A stretch of DNA of 64,000 nt from Enterovibrio gelatinilyticus (GTDB lineage: Bacteria > Pseudomonadota > Gammaproteobacteria > Enterobacterales > Vibrionaceae): the NCBI RefSeq assembly GCF_028683095.1, contig NZ_JAJUBC010000018.1, forward strand, positions 1 through 64,000, written 5' to 3'. The position numbers and the translations under genes were made by a program. The notes beneath the pieces were generated by a model, which was not told the DNA's origin, did not search any database, and saw nothing but the letters and a program-made list of their open reading frames with translations. This document shows positions 1 through 7,706 of the stretch, in pieces (within the stretch, counting starts at the first letter, position 1; each line of letters opens with the position of its first letter).

Positions 1-152
1 CCCCAAGAAAAAAACAATATTATCAATTGCATGCTGTTAGTGTTCCCAGACTCAAAGATACGGATTAAAGGTGAATGACTAGCCTTTAAGCCATATCCTT
101 TGCGCATCTACCAACCGTTAATCGTCACCGACTAAAGTGCGTTTATAACATC

Positions 153-680
153 GTGGCTATTTTGTCTGATAATCTGAAATTACTGCTATTTTCCGTGCTT
201 TTTGTCCTCACTACTTGGATAGGCGTCACTGTGGACAACACGTTGTTTAATGGATTTGAAGTTGTATTTACGGCAGTTAGCGTGGGGTTTTTCGTTGGCT
301 TTTGTTTGTATCAACGAAAAGACCCACTCAAGTTTTACACAAGGTTTGATGATGACAGGCGCTTTTTTAGAAGACAAAAACCGCACTTGCACGCTTGCGT
401 GTCCCTTATTTTCGTAGGATCTCTTTCTCTCTATTCACCGACAAGTGAGCCATTTGAAGTCATTGTCCCCATAGAAGAGAAGCGTACGAGTGCATTCAGT
501 AGAGGGCAATCGTACATATTACACTTAAAACATGAATCGTTTGGCACGCTCAGAATGGTGGTGCCAAAATCAATATGGGCAGCACATGATCAAGGCGATT
601 TGATGCTGCTAGAAGTTCAAGAAACAGCTTTTGGTCAGCATCTTGTTACCCATTATGTGCCTTTAAATGATGTACGCTGA
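153..680 (+). CDS. Hypothetical membrane protein (175 aa)
   Basis: The reading frame opens with GTG and gives 175 residues that I do not recognise. Residues about 8-26 and 34-54 are hydrophobic and look like a helical hairpin. A third hydrophobic stretch lies near 82-96, and the last 80 residues are soluble with a mixed strand/helix character. The likely picture is an inner-membrane anchor with a small soluble domain. There is no clear Shine-Dalgarno sequence before the GTG, so the start is uncertain. It converges on the LysR gene that ends 5 bases away, so the two are not co-transcribed. No function is assigned. Confidence 0.55.
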   Translation: MAILSDNLKLLLFSVLFVLTTWIGVTVDNTLFNGFEVVFTAVSVGFFVGFCLYQRKDPLKFYTRFDDDRRFFRRQKPHLHACVSLIFVGSLSLYSPTSEPFEVIVPIEEKRTSAFSRGQSYILHLKHESFGTLRMVVPKSIWAAHDQGDLMLLEVQETAFGQHLVTHYVPLNDVR

Positions 681-684
681 TGAA

Positions 685-1605
685 TCAGTGATGCTTATCC
701 TCTGCAATCTCCATAAACCACGAAATCACTTTATCAACGCGCTTTGGTTGGCTGCAGGTATTCAATTTGATGATGTAAATATGATTGAAAACTGGATCAG
801 AAACGGCTGATTGTATTTTGCACTCTTCCAATCGACCACTATCAATATATTGCTGCACACAATGACGGGGGAAAACGGACACTCCCAGCCCCCCTAACGC
901 CATTAAAATAGCCCCTTCGATGCTATTGATTCGCCCCGCAAAATGCACAGATAAGTCGCTGACCGAGTGAAGACTAGGAAAGAAATGGCGACGCCAAAAA
1001 TTAAAGTACACATCCATGCCGGGATATTCGATGTAATTGTATTCAAGAATATTGTCTTCATTAACTTCAGACACACCACAATTGGGCGCTGCCACCATGA
1101 TGTATTCTTCCTGACAAAAGCTAAAATACTCTAGCCGAGGGTGATCCACTTTCTCTGTGACAAAGCCAAAATCAACCTGACTCATTAAGACTTTGTCGAA
1201 AACCTGACTGTTATGGATCAGTGTTAAATCGATCTCCAGTTTTGGGTAATCCAACCGCCGTTCAAGCAGCATCGAAAAGTGTGGCGACAACAAGCAAGAT
1301 GGTGGCATGGCATAGCCGACGACGCCTTCGATTTGGCTAAAGTCACTTTGCACTTCGAGTGAAAAATCACTATTGAGGTCTTCAATATTTTTTATGTGCA
1401 GTAGGAGCTTCTTACCCGCATCCGTCATTATTGGGCACTTAGGGGTTCGGATAAACAGCTCATAACCCACTTGCTCTTCCAAGCTGCGGATGTGCTTGCT
1501 GATGTTTGCCTGTGTCATTGCCGCCATTTCAGCTGCATCATTAAAACTGCGAGATTCTGCCACCGCTTTAAATGCGCGAAAAAGCCGTGGGTCTAAATGC
1601 ATCAT
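685..1605 (-). CDS. LysR-family transcriptional regulator
   Basis: About 306 residues. The N-terminal 60 residues form the LysR winged helix-turn-helix (LFRAFKAVAESRSFNDAAE, then SKHIRSLEEQVGYELFIR). The rest is a periplasmic-binding-protein-like effector domain. I place the start at the ATG ATG pair at 1605/1602 because an AAGGAAGAG ribosome-binding site lies just upstream; the ATG at 1620 would sit on top of that site. The gene is divergent from the three-gene operon starting at 1966, across about 360 bases containing tandem repeats, so that operon is the natural candidate target. The effector is unknown. Confidence 0.9.
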   Translation of the reverse strand: MMHLDPRLFRAFKAVAESRSFNDAAEMAAMTQANISKHIRSLEEQVGYELFIRTPKCPIMTDAGKKLLLHIKNIEDLNSDFSLEVQSDFSQIEGVVGYAMPPSCLLSPHFSMLLERRLDYPKLEIDLTLIHNSQVFDKVLMSQVDFGFVTEKVDHPRLEYFSFCQEEYIMVAAPNCGVSEVNEDNILEYNYIEYPGMDVYFNFWRRHFFPSLHSVSDLSVHFAGRINSIEGAILMALGGLGVSVFPRHCVQQYIDSGRLEECKIQSAVSDPVFNHIYIIKLNTCSQPKRVDKVISWFMEIAEDKHH

Positions 1606-1965
1606 TTTCTCTTCCTTCATATGCTTTCATATAAGAGCGCCACTGAGCATTTTGTGTGCCTCGATATACATCTAGCAATACAAAGAAGCTATATCACATC
1701 GACACCAAGCAACACCTCACCTGAGTGTAGTATTTACTCAATACACTCAGTGTCGCTAAAGAGATACATTTTCTAAATTTCGGTGCAGCCTGAAAGCGAA
1801 TTGGTACCTTTGTAATCGATCCTTGTAATGAATCTTTGTATGGATTTGGCTTAGTAAGTCGGCACTCAGGGGTTATAGGGGTTATAACAAATCGGATTTG
1901 CTTTCCAACTCGCATGCTAACAATACTTGGACGTGCGTTTTTTGGATAAAACACGGAAATTAAAT
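1606..1965. promoter_or_regulatory. Intergenic control region with short tandem repeats
   Basis: This 360-base divergent region between the LysR gene and the 1966 operon holds no convincing gene. It contains three imperfect 13-base units in tandem (CTTTGTAATCGAT 1808-1820, CCTTGTAATGAAT 1821-1833, CTTTGTATGGATT 1834-1846). Two perfect 9-base units (GGGGTTATA, 1869-1877 and 1878-1886) follow. Repeats of this kind before an operon suggest regulator binding, possibly by the neighbouring LysR protein; that is inference. Confidence 0.5.
1808..1846. repeat. Three tandem 13-base repeats
   Basis: Units CTTTGTAATCGAT, CCTTGTAATGAAT and CTTTGTATGGATT follow one another without a gap and share the core (C)TTGTA. 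The third is the most diverged. They sit about 120 bases before the first gene of the three-gene operon. Confidence 0.6.
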
Positions 1966-2745
1966 ATGAAAACAAACCTCATCACACCGAATGGTATCCG
2001 TGTTTGGCAAGGCTATCGACGTCCAGAGTTCATTGATAATACAGAGGGATTCTTAAATAAGTTGGGGCAAATATTCATTCCCATTACCGTACAACTTATG
2101 ACTCCGATGGGGCTAAGAATGTATTACCCCGCCGTCGTTTCTTCGCCTAACGTCTCTCACACTGTAAAGCTCCCAGATGAAATCGCCTTGGTTGGGTATC
2201 CTTCGCAAGAAACTTACCAGGAAGCGAGCCACCAAACCGTTGCAGGCCGAGCCTACTCCTCCCTTCATGAAACCGTTTTTAACTTTACGCCAGGCGATGT
2301 CCCGTCCAGTTTTTCCAGTTTCCCCATGGCCTATTCCAACCACACCCAATCTCAGTGGAAAACACCCTACTACTTCTCTGGCGAAGCGATCGATTGGCAC
2401 GATCTGTATGTCGGCGTGATTGTGTGGACATGGCCAGAAGACGGCAAGTGTGACCCCTATCGAAGCAGCACAACAATTTTAAACGCCTGTGATAAAGCGA
2501 TATCAAGTAACCATCATCTGTTCGAAGTGATCGCGGTCATGCAGGAAAATTACGGCATTATTTGGTTCGCGTCCGACGTACTGAGTTGGCCAGACACGAT
2601 TATTCAAGCCCTTACTGATAATCAATGCTCAGTAGTGATGCAGGCATTTCACGACACGACAAATATTTCACCACTATTTAGTGAAGATGATAGCGGTATT
2701 CAGGTGTCTGCAGGGCAAGCACTGGATGTACGCCTGTCCTCTTGA
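1966..2745 (+). CDS. Unknown protein, first gene of three-gene operon
   Basis: A 259-residue cytoplasmic-looking protein with no signal peptide or membrane segment. I chose the ATG at 1966; the in-frame TTG at 1927 is a poorer start. I do not recognise the family. The first 120 residues include WQGYRRPEF, LGQIFIPITVQL and LPDEIALVGYPSQETYQ followed by VAGRAYSSLHETVF, which reads like a compact alpha/beta fold. The second half is rich in Trp and His (WHDLYVGVIVWTWPED). Two more genes follow on the same strand at 2893 and 3829, so it is probably co-transcribed with a beta-propeller protein and a nucleoside-phosphorylase-like protein. Function unknown. Confidence 0.75.
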   Translation: MKTNLITPNGIRVWQGYRRPEFIDNTEGFLNKLGQIFIPITVQLMTPMGLRMYYPAVVSSPNVSHTVKLPDEIALVGYPSQETYQEASHQTVAGRAYSSLHETVFNFTPGDVPSSFSSFPMAYSNHTQSQWKTPYYFSGEAIDWHDLYVGVIVWTWPEDGKCDPYRSSTTILNACDKAISSNHHLFEVIAVMQENYGIIWFASDVLSWPDTIIQALTDNQCSVVMQAFHDTTNISPLFSEDDSGIQVSAGQALDVRLSS

Positions 2746-2794
2746 GTGCAGTCCTTTGAGTGAGTATTCAAGCTAAAAAAGTGCGCTGCTAAAT

Positions 2795-2830
2795 GCTCTG
2801 TTCTTCTTAAGGGCTCTGCTCTTCTTAAGG
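2795..2830. repeat. Tandem 18-base duplication between operon genes 1 and 2
   Basis: GCTCTGTTCTTCTTAAGG (2795-2812) is followed at once by GCTCTGCTCTTCTTAAGG (2813-2830), one mismatch apart, and by the first bases of a third unit. It lies in the 147-base gap between the first two genes. It could be a slippage product or a protein or RNA binding element. Confidence 0.7.
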
Positions 2831-2892
2831 GCTGCACCCGCTAATCACCGTTCCACAATAGGTATCTCCACCAAGAGGAAAAGGAGTGAATC

Positions 2893-3795
2893 ATGAAAGC
2901 AAGTACGCTGATAGAGGTTAAGGTAAAGCCCGACAACACACTAGAGTTGACCCCGTTACCGCAAGTTAAGATTGCGTCTCAGGATCAAACCGTGACTGCA
3001 AGTACCAGTGTCGACATTAACGAGTGTTCGTATTCCATTTTTTCGTTGCAGAATCCAAGCGTTCTCATTGTCAGCAAAACATTTGACGCAAAGTCACAAT
3101 CCTACTTTTCGCATCAAATCTCTATCCCATGCGAATACCCCATTGATACTTTACATAGCTTTTATTTTGGCGGGCAACCTTGGTTGCTCTCGTATCACCA
3201 AAATTCTGACTATGTTCAGTTTTACCGTTTTGATGGCAAAACGATCACGCCCGTTACCGCCATACGTATAGGAAAAGGCTTCACGACAGTGCAGCCACTC
3301 TACTACCGAAACGATGTCTTCTTTGTTGCCTACAACAAAACGTCGGGCGACGTGGTGAAGTTCCAAATTGTCGCCCCAGCCTACTCGCCGCTCTATGCGC
3401 AACAAGTATGGTCCGCTACATGGGCTCAAGGCTGGACTCGGTTTGCTTTTTTCCGTCTTGGCGCTGAAAACTTCTTTATCAAAACCAACGAGAAGTACCT
3501 CAAAGTCAACATCGACCACTTTATGGACAGCATAGAGTTGGGCTCACATCCGGTATTGAACGAAGCTGCGTCCCCTACCATGCTAGCTCAGTCTGACGTT
3601 CAAACCTTTTATGATGCAAACCAAAACCCATTTTTCTTCACGTATCAGCCAGATGGTGTCATGACATTCAATCGCTTTGACGGTAATTGCGAAGACTGGA
3701 AGTTGGCGCTATCAACCCAGCAGGCTGAGGACGTTACGCTAATACACAACGTTCAGCTCAGCAGCCGAACGTTGATCCTGCTACTCCAAAACTGA
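2893..3795 (+). CDS. Probable beta-propeller (tachylectin-like) protein
   Basis: A 300-residue protein with a strong AAGGAG site before the ATG. It contains four or five diverged repeats of about 45-50 residues, each with an aromatic-rich strand pair: FYFGGQPWLLSYHQNSDYVQ, PLYYRNDVFFVAYNKTSGDV, WAQGWTRFAFFRLGAENFFI and DANQNPFFFTYQPDGVMTFN. This pattern (GWT..F..F.LGG..FL..YK...G.V...R) is what I associate with small tachylectin-2-like propellers, so a carbohydrate- or ligand-binding role is plausible. No signal peptide is visible, so it is either cytoplasmic or exported by an unknown route. It sits between the unknown first gene and the phosphorylase-like third gene, 33 bases from the latter. 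The fold assignment is inference. Confidence 0.65.
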   Translation: MKASTLIEVKVKPDNTLELTPLPQVKIASQDQTVTASTSVDINECSYSIFSLQNPSVLIVSKTFDAKSQSYFSHQISIPCEYPIDTLHSFYFGGQPWLLSYHQNSDYVQFYRFDGKTITPVTAIRIGKGFTTVQPLYYRNDVFFVAYNKTSGDVVKFQIVAPAYSPLYAQQVWSATWAQGWTRFAFFRLGAENFFIKTNEKYLKVNIDHFMDSIELGSHPVLNEAASPTMLAQSDVQTFYDANQNPFFFTYQPDGVMTFNRFDGNCEDWKLALSTQQAEDVTLIHNVQLSSRTLILLLQN

Positions 3796-3828
3796 ACCAT
3801 CCATAAACTCCAATAGGGAGATAACACA

Positions 3829-5019
3829 GTGAACCGTTTTGACGACATCGACATAAGCTCCCCCCAATTGCTCGCGACAACAACCCACTCGCTGCCCCTG
3901 CCGGTCATTGACTGGCATACCATTAGCCATGAAGCGCCTGTGCCACTCTCTATTGAAGATGGCAAACTCCCACACGCCGACTTTATCTTGATGACTTGGA
4001 CATCCGCAGAGTGGTCAGCGCTGGATCACGTCATGCTGAACAGCGCTAAACCGCGCTATCCGGAAGACATTGATTGGCGAAACAACTGGCATAGCTACAC
4101 GGATAGTCAAGAAATTACACCGTATTGCGAAAACCCTGAGATCGACCCTCTTTTTTATTTCCAATTGGTAGGGATTGGCAGCACAAACGGTCACCAACAA
4201 CGCGTGCTGTTGGTTAAATCTCAGGTTCATCTCGCCCACCCTCCTTGGATTTCAGGTTTGGAGGCTGCCATCGGCATACTGCTGAAAAATGTGGGCGCAA
4301 AGTACATTCTTTCGACTGGTACCGCTGGCGGGGGAGCCATCACAGACATGCTGGGCGCAGCAATTGTGACCAACAAAGCCCATATCCTGTTGGCGAAACC
4401 AGAAAATGAAGATTGCGGTTACAACCACCAAACTTTCACATGCAATAGCTGGTTTCCCTCAGAGAGTTTGTACCAAGCAACGCAGAATGCTTTGATGTTT
4501 TCAATGGACAAAGTGTGGAACGATTCGACCATCAACGAAGCGATCAACGAGCTGAATCAATCTTCTCAAAACGATCAAACTGCTGAGACCAAACCCTACA
4601 CATATGATGATTTGATCAATGCACCGCTTAATCCGGAAAACCTTCAGCAAGCACAGATAAAGGTATGTAAAGACCAAGCGTTGTTGACCACTGACTTTTA
4701 TTTCATTGAAGGGAAAGAGCCGAGCAAACCCTATTGTTTTTTGGAAATGGATGACGCAGTGATAGCGCACCAAGCTGAGCAAGCAGGCATCAGTTATGCG
4801 TTTATTCGAAATGTTTCTGATCCTATCGTTGTGACCCACACGGCTTCAGGCCTACCAATATCGGATGTTGTTCGTGGTAATTGGTCTGGCATCATTTATA
4901 AGCGCTGTGGCTTTTACAGCAGTTTTAACAGCGTGATGATGAGTTGGGCCGCGATTGCCGGTGAACAAACCAATATACTCAAACAACCTGAAAATGCAGG
5001 ATTCAGCGAGGTTTACTGA
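3829..5019 (+). CDS. Nucleoside phosphorylase/nucleosidase-superfamily protein
   Basis: A GTG start 8 bases after AGGGAG gives 396 residues, larger than the usual 230-250 for MTA/SAH nucleosidase. The PNP_UDP_1 fold is visible: an opening ADFILMTWTSAEW strand, a central LSTGTAGGGAITD glycine loop, then LEMDDAVIAHQAEQ followed by FIRNVSDPIV. In the family the last two blocks bind ribose and supply the catalytic Asp. The Asp in NVSD is present, but the ribose-binding Glu of the usual MEx(A/G)A motif appears as Asp. An insertion of about 90 residues separates the glycine loop from the C-terminal motifs. The substrate is unknown. It is the last gene of the operon and ends at a stem-loop. Confidence 0.75.
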   Translation: MNRFDDIDISSPQLLATTTHSLPLPVIDWHTISHEAPVPLSIEDGKLPHADFILMTWTSAEWSALDHVMLNSAKPRYPEDIDWRNNWHSYTDSQEITPYCENPEIDPLFYFQLVGIGSTNGHQQRVLLVKSQVHLAHPPWISGLEAAIGILLKNVGAKYILSTGTAGGGAITDMLGAAIVTNKAHILLAKPENEDCGYNHQTFTCNSWFPSESLYQATQNALMFSMDKVWNDSTINEAINELNQSSQNDQTAETKPYTYDDLINAPLNPENLQQAQIKVCKDQALLTTDFYFIEGKEPSKPYCFLEMDDAVIAHQAEQAGISYAFIRNVSDPIVVTHTASGLPISDVVRGNWSGIIYKRCGFYSSFNSVMMSWAAIAGEQTNILKQPENAGFSEVY

Positions 5020-5027
5020 CGTAACGC

Positions 5028-5062
5028 AAACGACGTTTAACCCAAAGGATTAAACGTCGTTT
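5028..5062. terminator. Perfect 13-bp stem-loop between convergent genes
   Basis: AAACGACGTTTAA pairs perfectly with TTAAACGTCGTTT around a 9-base loop, starting 9 bases after the phosphorylase-like gene and ending 19 bases before the convergent lipoprotein gene. There is no long T-run on either side, so termination efficiency is uncertain, but the position suits a bidirectional terminator. Confidence 0.6.
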
Positions 5063-5080
5063 GATAACTCGACATTCGGA

Positions 5081-5524
5081 TTAGGGGTACTTAGTTAGTT
5101 TGCCCGCAATTTTACTCGCTTTTCCTGATAACAAGCAGTGCTCCGAATTTCCTTTTATTGGATCTTTCACCACCTTTGCACCGACCCCGTTTAACCCCGC
5201 CACGGTTGAAACACAATATTGGCTATATCCGCCAATACCCGTCAGGTAATTGGAGTAGACGCTTTTATTGCTCGTATTTGTCGTGCAGTTAACACTCAAA
5301 CCAGAGATGGTATCGCCATCGCTAGATACATGAACACCACTCCCGTTTTTAAACGCTGTTGCTGAACATTGCCCAGCCCGAATCACCAATCCCGTTTTCA
5401 AGGACGGATTCGCACCGAGCACCATATTTTCAACGTCACTTTCCTGTTTGATACAACCCGAAACCACCAGGGCAAAAACAGGTGCGACAAAAATGAGTAG
5501 ATTTGAAGTACAAGAACGTTTCAT
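5081..5524 (-). CDS. Putative lipoprotein
   Basis: A 147-residue protein with a lipoprotein signal peptide: positive MKRS start, hydrophobic core, and lipobox VVSGC with Cys24. Because +2 is Ile rather than Asp, outer-membrane sorting is expected. The mature part has four further cysteines (about residues 53, 80, 104 and 129), enough for two disulfides, and is small and Gly/Ser/Asn-rich. It lies directly after the zinc-ribbon gene and may be read from the same minus-strand transcript as the DUF2589 genes. The family is not recognised. Confidence 0.75.
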   Translation of the reverse strand: MKRSCTSNLLIFVAPVFALVVSGCIKQESDVENMVLGANPSLKTGLVIRAGQCSATAFKNGSGVHVSSDGDTISGLSVNCTTNTSNKSVYSNYLTGIGGYSQYCVSTVAGLNGVGAKVVKDPIKGNSEHCLLSGKASKIAGKLTKYP

Positions 5525-5525
5525 A

Positions 5526-5747
5526 TCAGCCTCCCATCACGCTAGCGGACGAGTGTTTTGCTTCATGGTTTAGTCGCTTTAGTTCCGCGAACCCTTCCAC
5601 CGCTTTGCTCAATTGTGGTTTGCTACTAGGGTCCAAACTAAAACTCAATTCGCAACAAGGACATGAGAATGCAGTGCCTGACAACAACATGCTGACATCA
5701 AAGGAGATGCTAGTGCGGCAATCAGGGCAAGGTAATTGGCTTTTCAT
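5526..5747 (-). CDS. Small zinc-ribbon protein
   Basis: A 73-residue protein, started at the ATG at 5747 because TAGGAG lies eight bases upstream; an in-frame start at 5843 would run through a terminator hairpin. Its first half is a zinc-ribbon with knuckles CPDC (residues 7-10) and CPCC near residue 30, beginning MKSQLPCPDC. The C-terminal half is helical and charged (AVEGFAELKRLNHEAK). Such ribbons often mediate protein or nucleic-acid contacts. It sits between a DUF2589 gene and the lipoprotein gene. Its partner is unknown. Confidence 0.7.
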   Translation of the reverse strand: MKSQLPCPDCRTSISFDVSMLLSGTAFSCPCCELSFSLDPSSKPQLSKAVEGFAELKRLNHEAKHSSASVMGG

Positions 5748-5762
5748 CGATGATGCTCCTAT

Positions 5763-5818
5763 GAAGAAAAAGCCCGGCTGACAAAAGAGCGTAATACTCG
5801 GTCCGGAGGTCAGCCGGG
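5763..5818 (-). terminator. Rho-independent terminator/attenuator after DUF2589 gene
   Basis: On the minus strand CCCGGCTGAC pairs with GTCAGCCGGG across a 26-base loop and is followed by CTTTTTCTTC. It lies just after the DUF2589 gene and just before the zinc-ribbon ribosome-binding site, so it should reduce expression of the downstream pair. Confidence 0.65.
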
Positions 5819-5859
5819 GGATAAAATCACACAGTGAATTCAATTAAATAAAGACGAGA

Positions 5860-6555
5860 TTACGACGATTTTTCTGCTGGTTTTGCTGAACCCAGCGTGA
5901 TAGGACTGATACTATTGGTGAATGCTTGAATTATGGTTGTGACGCCTTGAGGCAGCGAAAGCTGTCCTGCATGAACGCTCACTGTGTATTTTGCGTTGTT
6001 GCTCTTTTGGTAGGATGACTTTTGGGCAGAAGCAGACTGACTGTCATGACTGATGCTGCCTTTCACTTCCACAGACCACCATCCCTCACCCAGTTTGGCG
6101 GAGAAACTGCCTTGTTCACTGGTTTTACTGGACGTTGATTGAGACGATTCGTCTGAGTAGCTCGATTTCACTTCCATCTCAAAATCGACCTGCACATTAT
6201 CGACACCTAAAGAGTTAAGCGGAACAATTGTCAAAAGAGGCACATCGAATTGGGTAGTGACTTCTGTTACGTTAACTTCCGGCGGTTCTCCCTCTTTCGC
6301 TTCACCTTCGGAGATCACTCCTCGAGTAATTTGCATTGTCACCATAATGGGTTCAAGCGAGTCATTACCTTTGCCATCGGTATCGGATTTCTTATTGAAA
6401 CAAGTGTCCAACATGAACTTGGTTTGGGTTACGGCCATCATGCTATTGGCTTGTGCCGCGGCATTGAGTGGGCCACCGATTAATGAACGCATTGGCAATC
6501 CTGCGAATTGCTGCGCCATGGAGACTAGTGCTGGTCCTGTGCTGACGTCTGGCAT
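5860..6555 (-). CDS. DUF2589 domain-containing protein
   Basis: A 231-residue protein with the N-terminal motif of DUF2589: MAQQFAGLPMRSLIGGPL followed by AAAQANSMMA, then the beta-rich core FDVPLLTIVPLNSL leading into V.VDFEMEV. The middle is a low-complexity Ser/Gln/Lys region (about residues 133-190) with WWSVEVKGSISHDSQ, typical of these proteins. No signal peptide. DUF2589 proteins often come in sets of two or more, as here with the shorter paralogue encoded 49 bases upstream. Their biochemical role is not established to my knowledge. A strong terminator follows the gene. Confidence 0.85.
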   Translation of the reverse strand: MPDVSTGPALVSMAQQFAGLPMRSLIGGPLNAAAQANSMMAVTQTKFMLDTCFNKKSDTDGKGNDSLEPIMVTMQITRGVISEGEAKEGEPPEVNVTEVTTQFDVPLLTIVPLNSLGVDNVQVDFEMEVKSSYSDESSQSTSSKTSEQGSFSAKLGEGWWSVEVKGSISHDSQSASAQKSSYQKSNNAKYTVSVHAGQLSLPQGVTTIIQAFTNSISPITLGSAKPAEKSS

Positions 6556-6603
6556 GATATTTCTCCTGATTGATGATATTTACAAAATGAAGCCCTTCCC
6601 CAT

Positions 6604-7116
6604 TTAACCGGGGATCTGCGCTCTTAGTGCTCTTTCATAGCCTTCAATTAATTTCTTCAGGCCTTCAGGCGGCTCATCGGCGTTAATGGTAATTTCCAAC
6701 TCAGCCGTGGGACTTTTATTCTCTCCCGATTTAAATAAACCACCTTTGTTATTTCCAGAGAATGAAACATCAAGCCCATTATCTTCATTCACATTCACTT
6801 CCAAATTCGTTTTAAATTTCACCTCACTCACTCGAGGGCTAGCCAAAGGAACAAGAGTGAGCAAGGGAACATCGACACTAATTGTCTGAATGCCATCAGA
6901 TGTTTCTGTCGGATATTCGATGGTGACATATTTAGGGCGATAGACATTTTTATTATTACTTTCAGAGCCTTCAATATCACCAACCCTTCCTGAATCCTCG
7001 CTTGGTACCGCGTCAAAGAAACGATTCATCAACTCTTGGTTTTCGTTTTGTAGAGCCTGATTGGCTTTAGTCACGCTCAGATGAACGGCTGAAACCAAAG
7101 AGTTTAAATTAATCAT
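6604..7116 (-). CDS. DUF2589-like paralogue (170 aa)
   Basis: I start this gene at the ATG at 7116, preceded by AAAGGAAC, giving 170 residues beginning MINLNSLVSAVHLSV. The core VDVPLLTLVPLASPRVSEV and the following KFKTNLEVNV match the equivalent block of the neighbouring DUF2589 protein (DVPLLTIVPL...VQVDFEMEV), so the two are paralogues. This copy lacks the LIGGPL N-terminal block and the Ser-rich middle, and ends with a helical tail (GLKKLIEGYERALRAQIPG). It is the first gene of the minus-strand group running to 5081. Function unknown. Confidence 0.75.
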   Translation of the reverse strand: MINLNSLVSAVHLSVTKANQALQNENQELMNRFFDAVPSEDSGRVGDIEGSESNNKNVYRPKYVTIEYPTETSDGIQTISVDVPLLTLVPLASPRVSEVKFKTNLEVNVNEDNGLDVSFSGNNKGGLFKSGENKSPTAELEITINADEPPEGLKKLIEGYERALRAQIPG

Positions 7117-7706
7117 GATTGTTCCTTTATGTAATTCGACACTGTTAGTTTTGAATTTAAATCTAATTAACACAAATCGGATTTGGAATGGCGGGTATAA
7201 CAGGTTAGAAACTCAACGGTAAGGCGATGAAATATAGAATGATACCCAAGCACATCTCTAAAAATTATCATTGGTCAGCATGAGAAATAAACAGCAAGAG
7301 AATACGTTTTGGAACATGCCGAAACACATCCGAGAAACAGCGTATAACAACATTAAACCGCACTCAGCTTGAACTATATTTAGCGTATGGCGTCTGGCAA
7401 TTTTGGTTGGATAATAATAATGATAGTTGCCATGTGAGATCAGAACAGCTCTAGTCGTAGCATCTAGGTTGGATTCACATATAAATATGTGACTGGAATC
7501 TGTTTTTTATAATACCCCGCACAAATTGCGCACTATAAACTAAACTATACCCAAGAGGCGCAGACCCGCTTTGTCATTGATTTATTACATAAATATATTT
7601 ATTTCCAGCCAATAGAAAGCCACTTAGTGGTGGGTGGGCAGAGCAAGATAATGCTTGTAATAGAACACAGTCACGCATCAAGTGAAAATATAAAAGGAGA
7701 ATACAG
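7117..7706. other. 590-base intergenic region
   Basis: No gene is supported here. The region separates divergent genes: the DUF2589 group on the minus strand and the diguanylate cyclase on the plus strand. It is AT-rich and contains a perfect palindrome at 7475-7492. Upstream of the cyclase a clear AAAAGGAGA ribosome-binding site lies at about 7692-7700. Confidence 0.6.
7475..7492. promoter_or_regulatory. Perfect 18-base palindrome TCACATATAAATATGTGA
   Basis: Arms of eight bases flank a central AA. Length and symmetry suit a dimeric regulator operator about 215 bases before the diguanylate cyclase. It is not a CRP site, whose half-sites are in the opposite orientation. The regulator is unknown. 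Confidence 0.35.

Noticed and set aside
7475-7492. Palindrome as a CRP site
   Set aside because: The half-sites are TCACA then TGTGA, the inverse of the CRP order.
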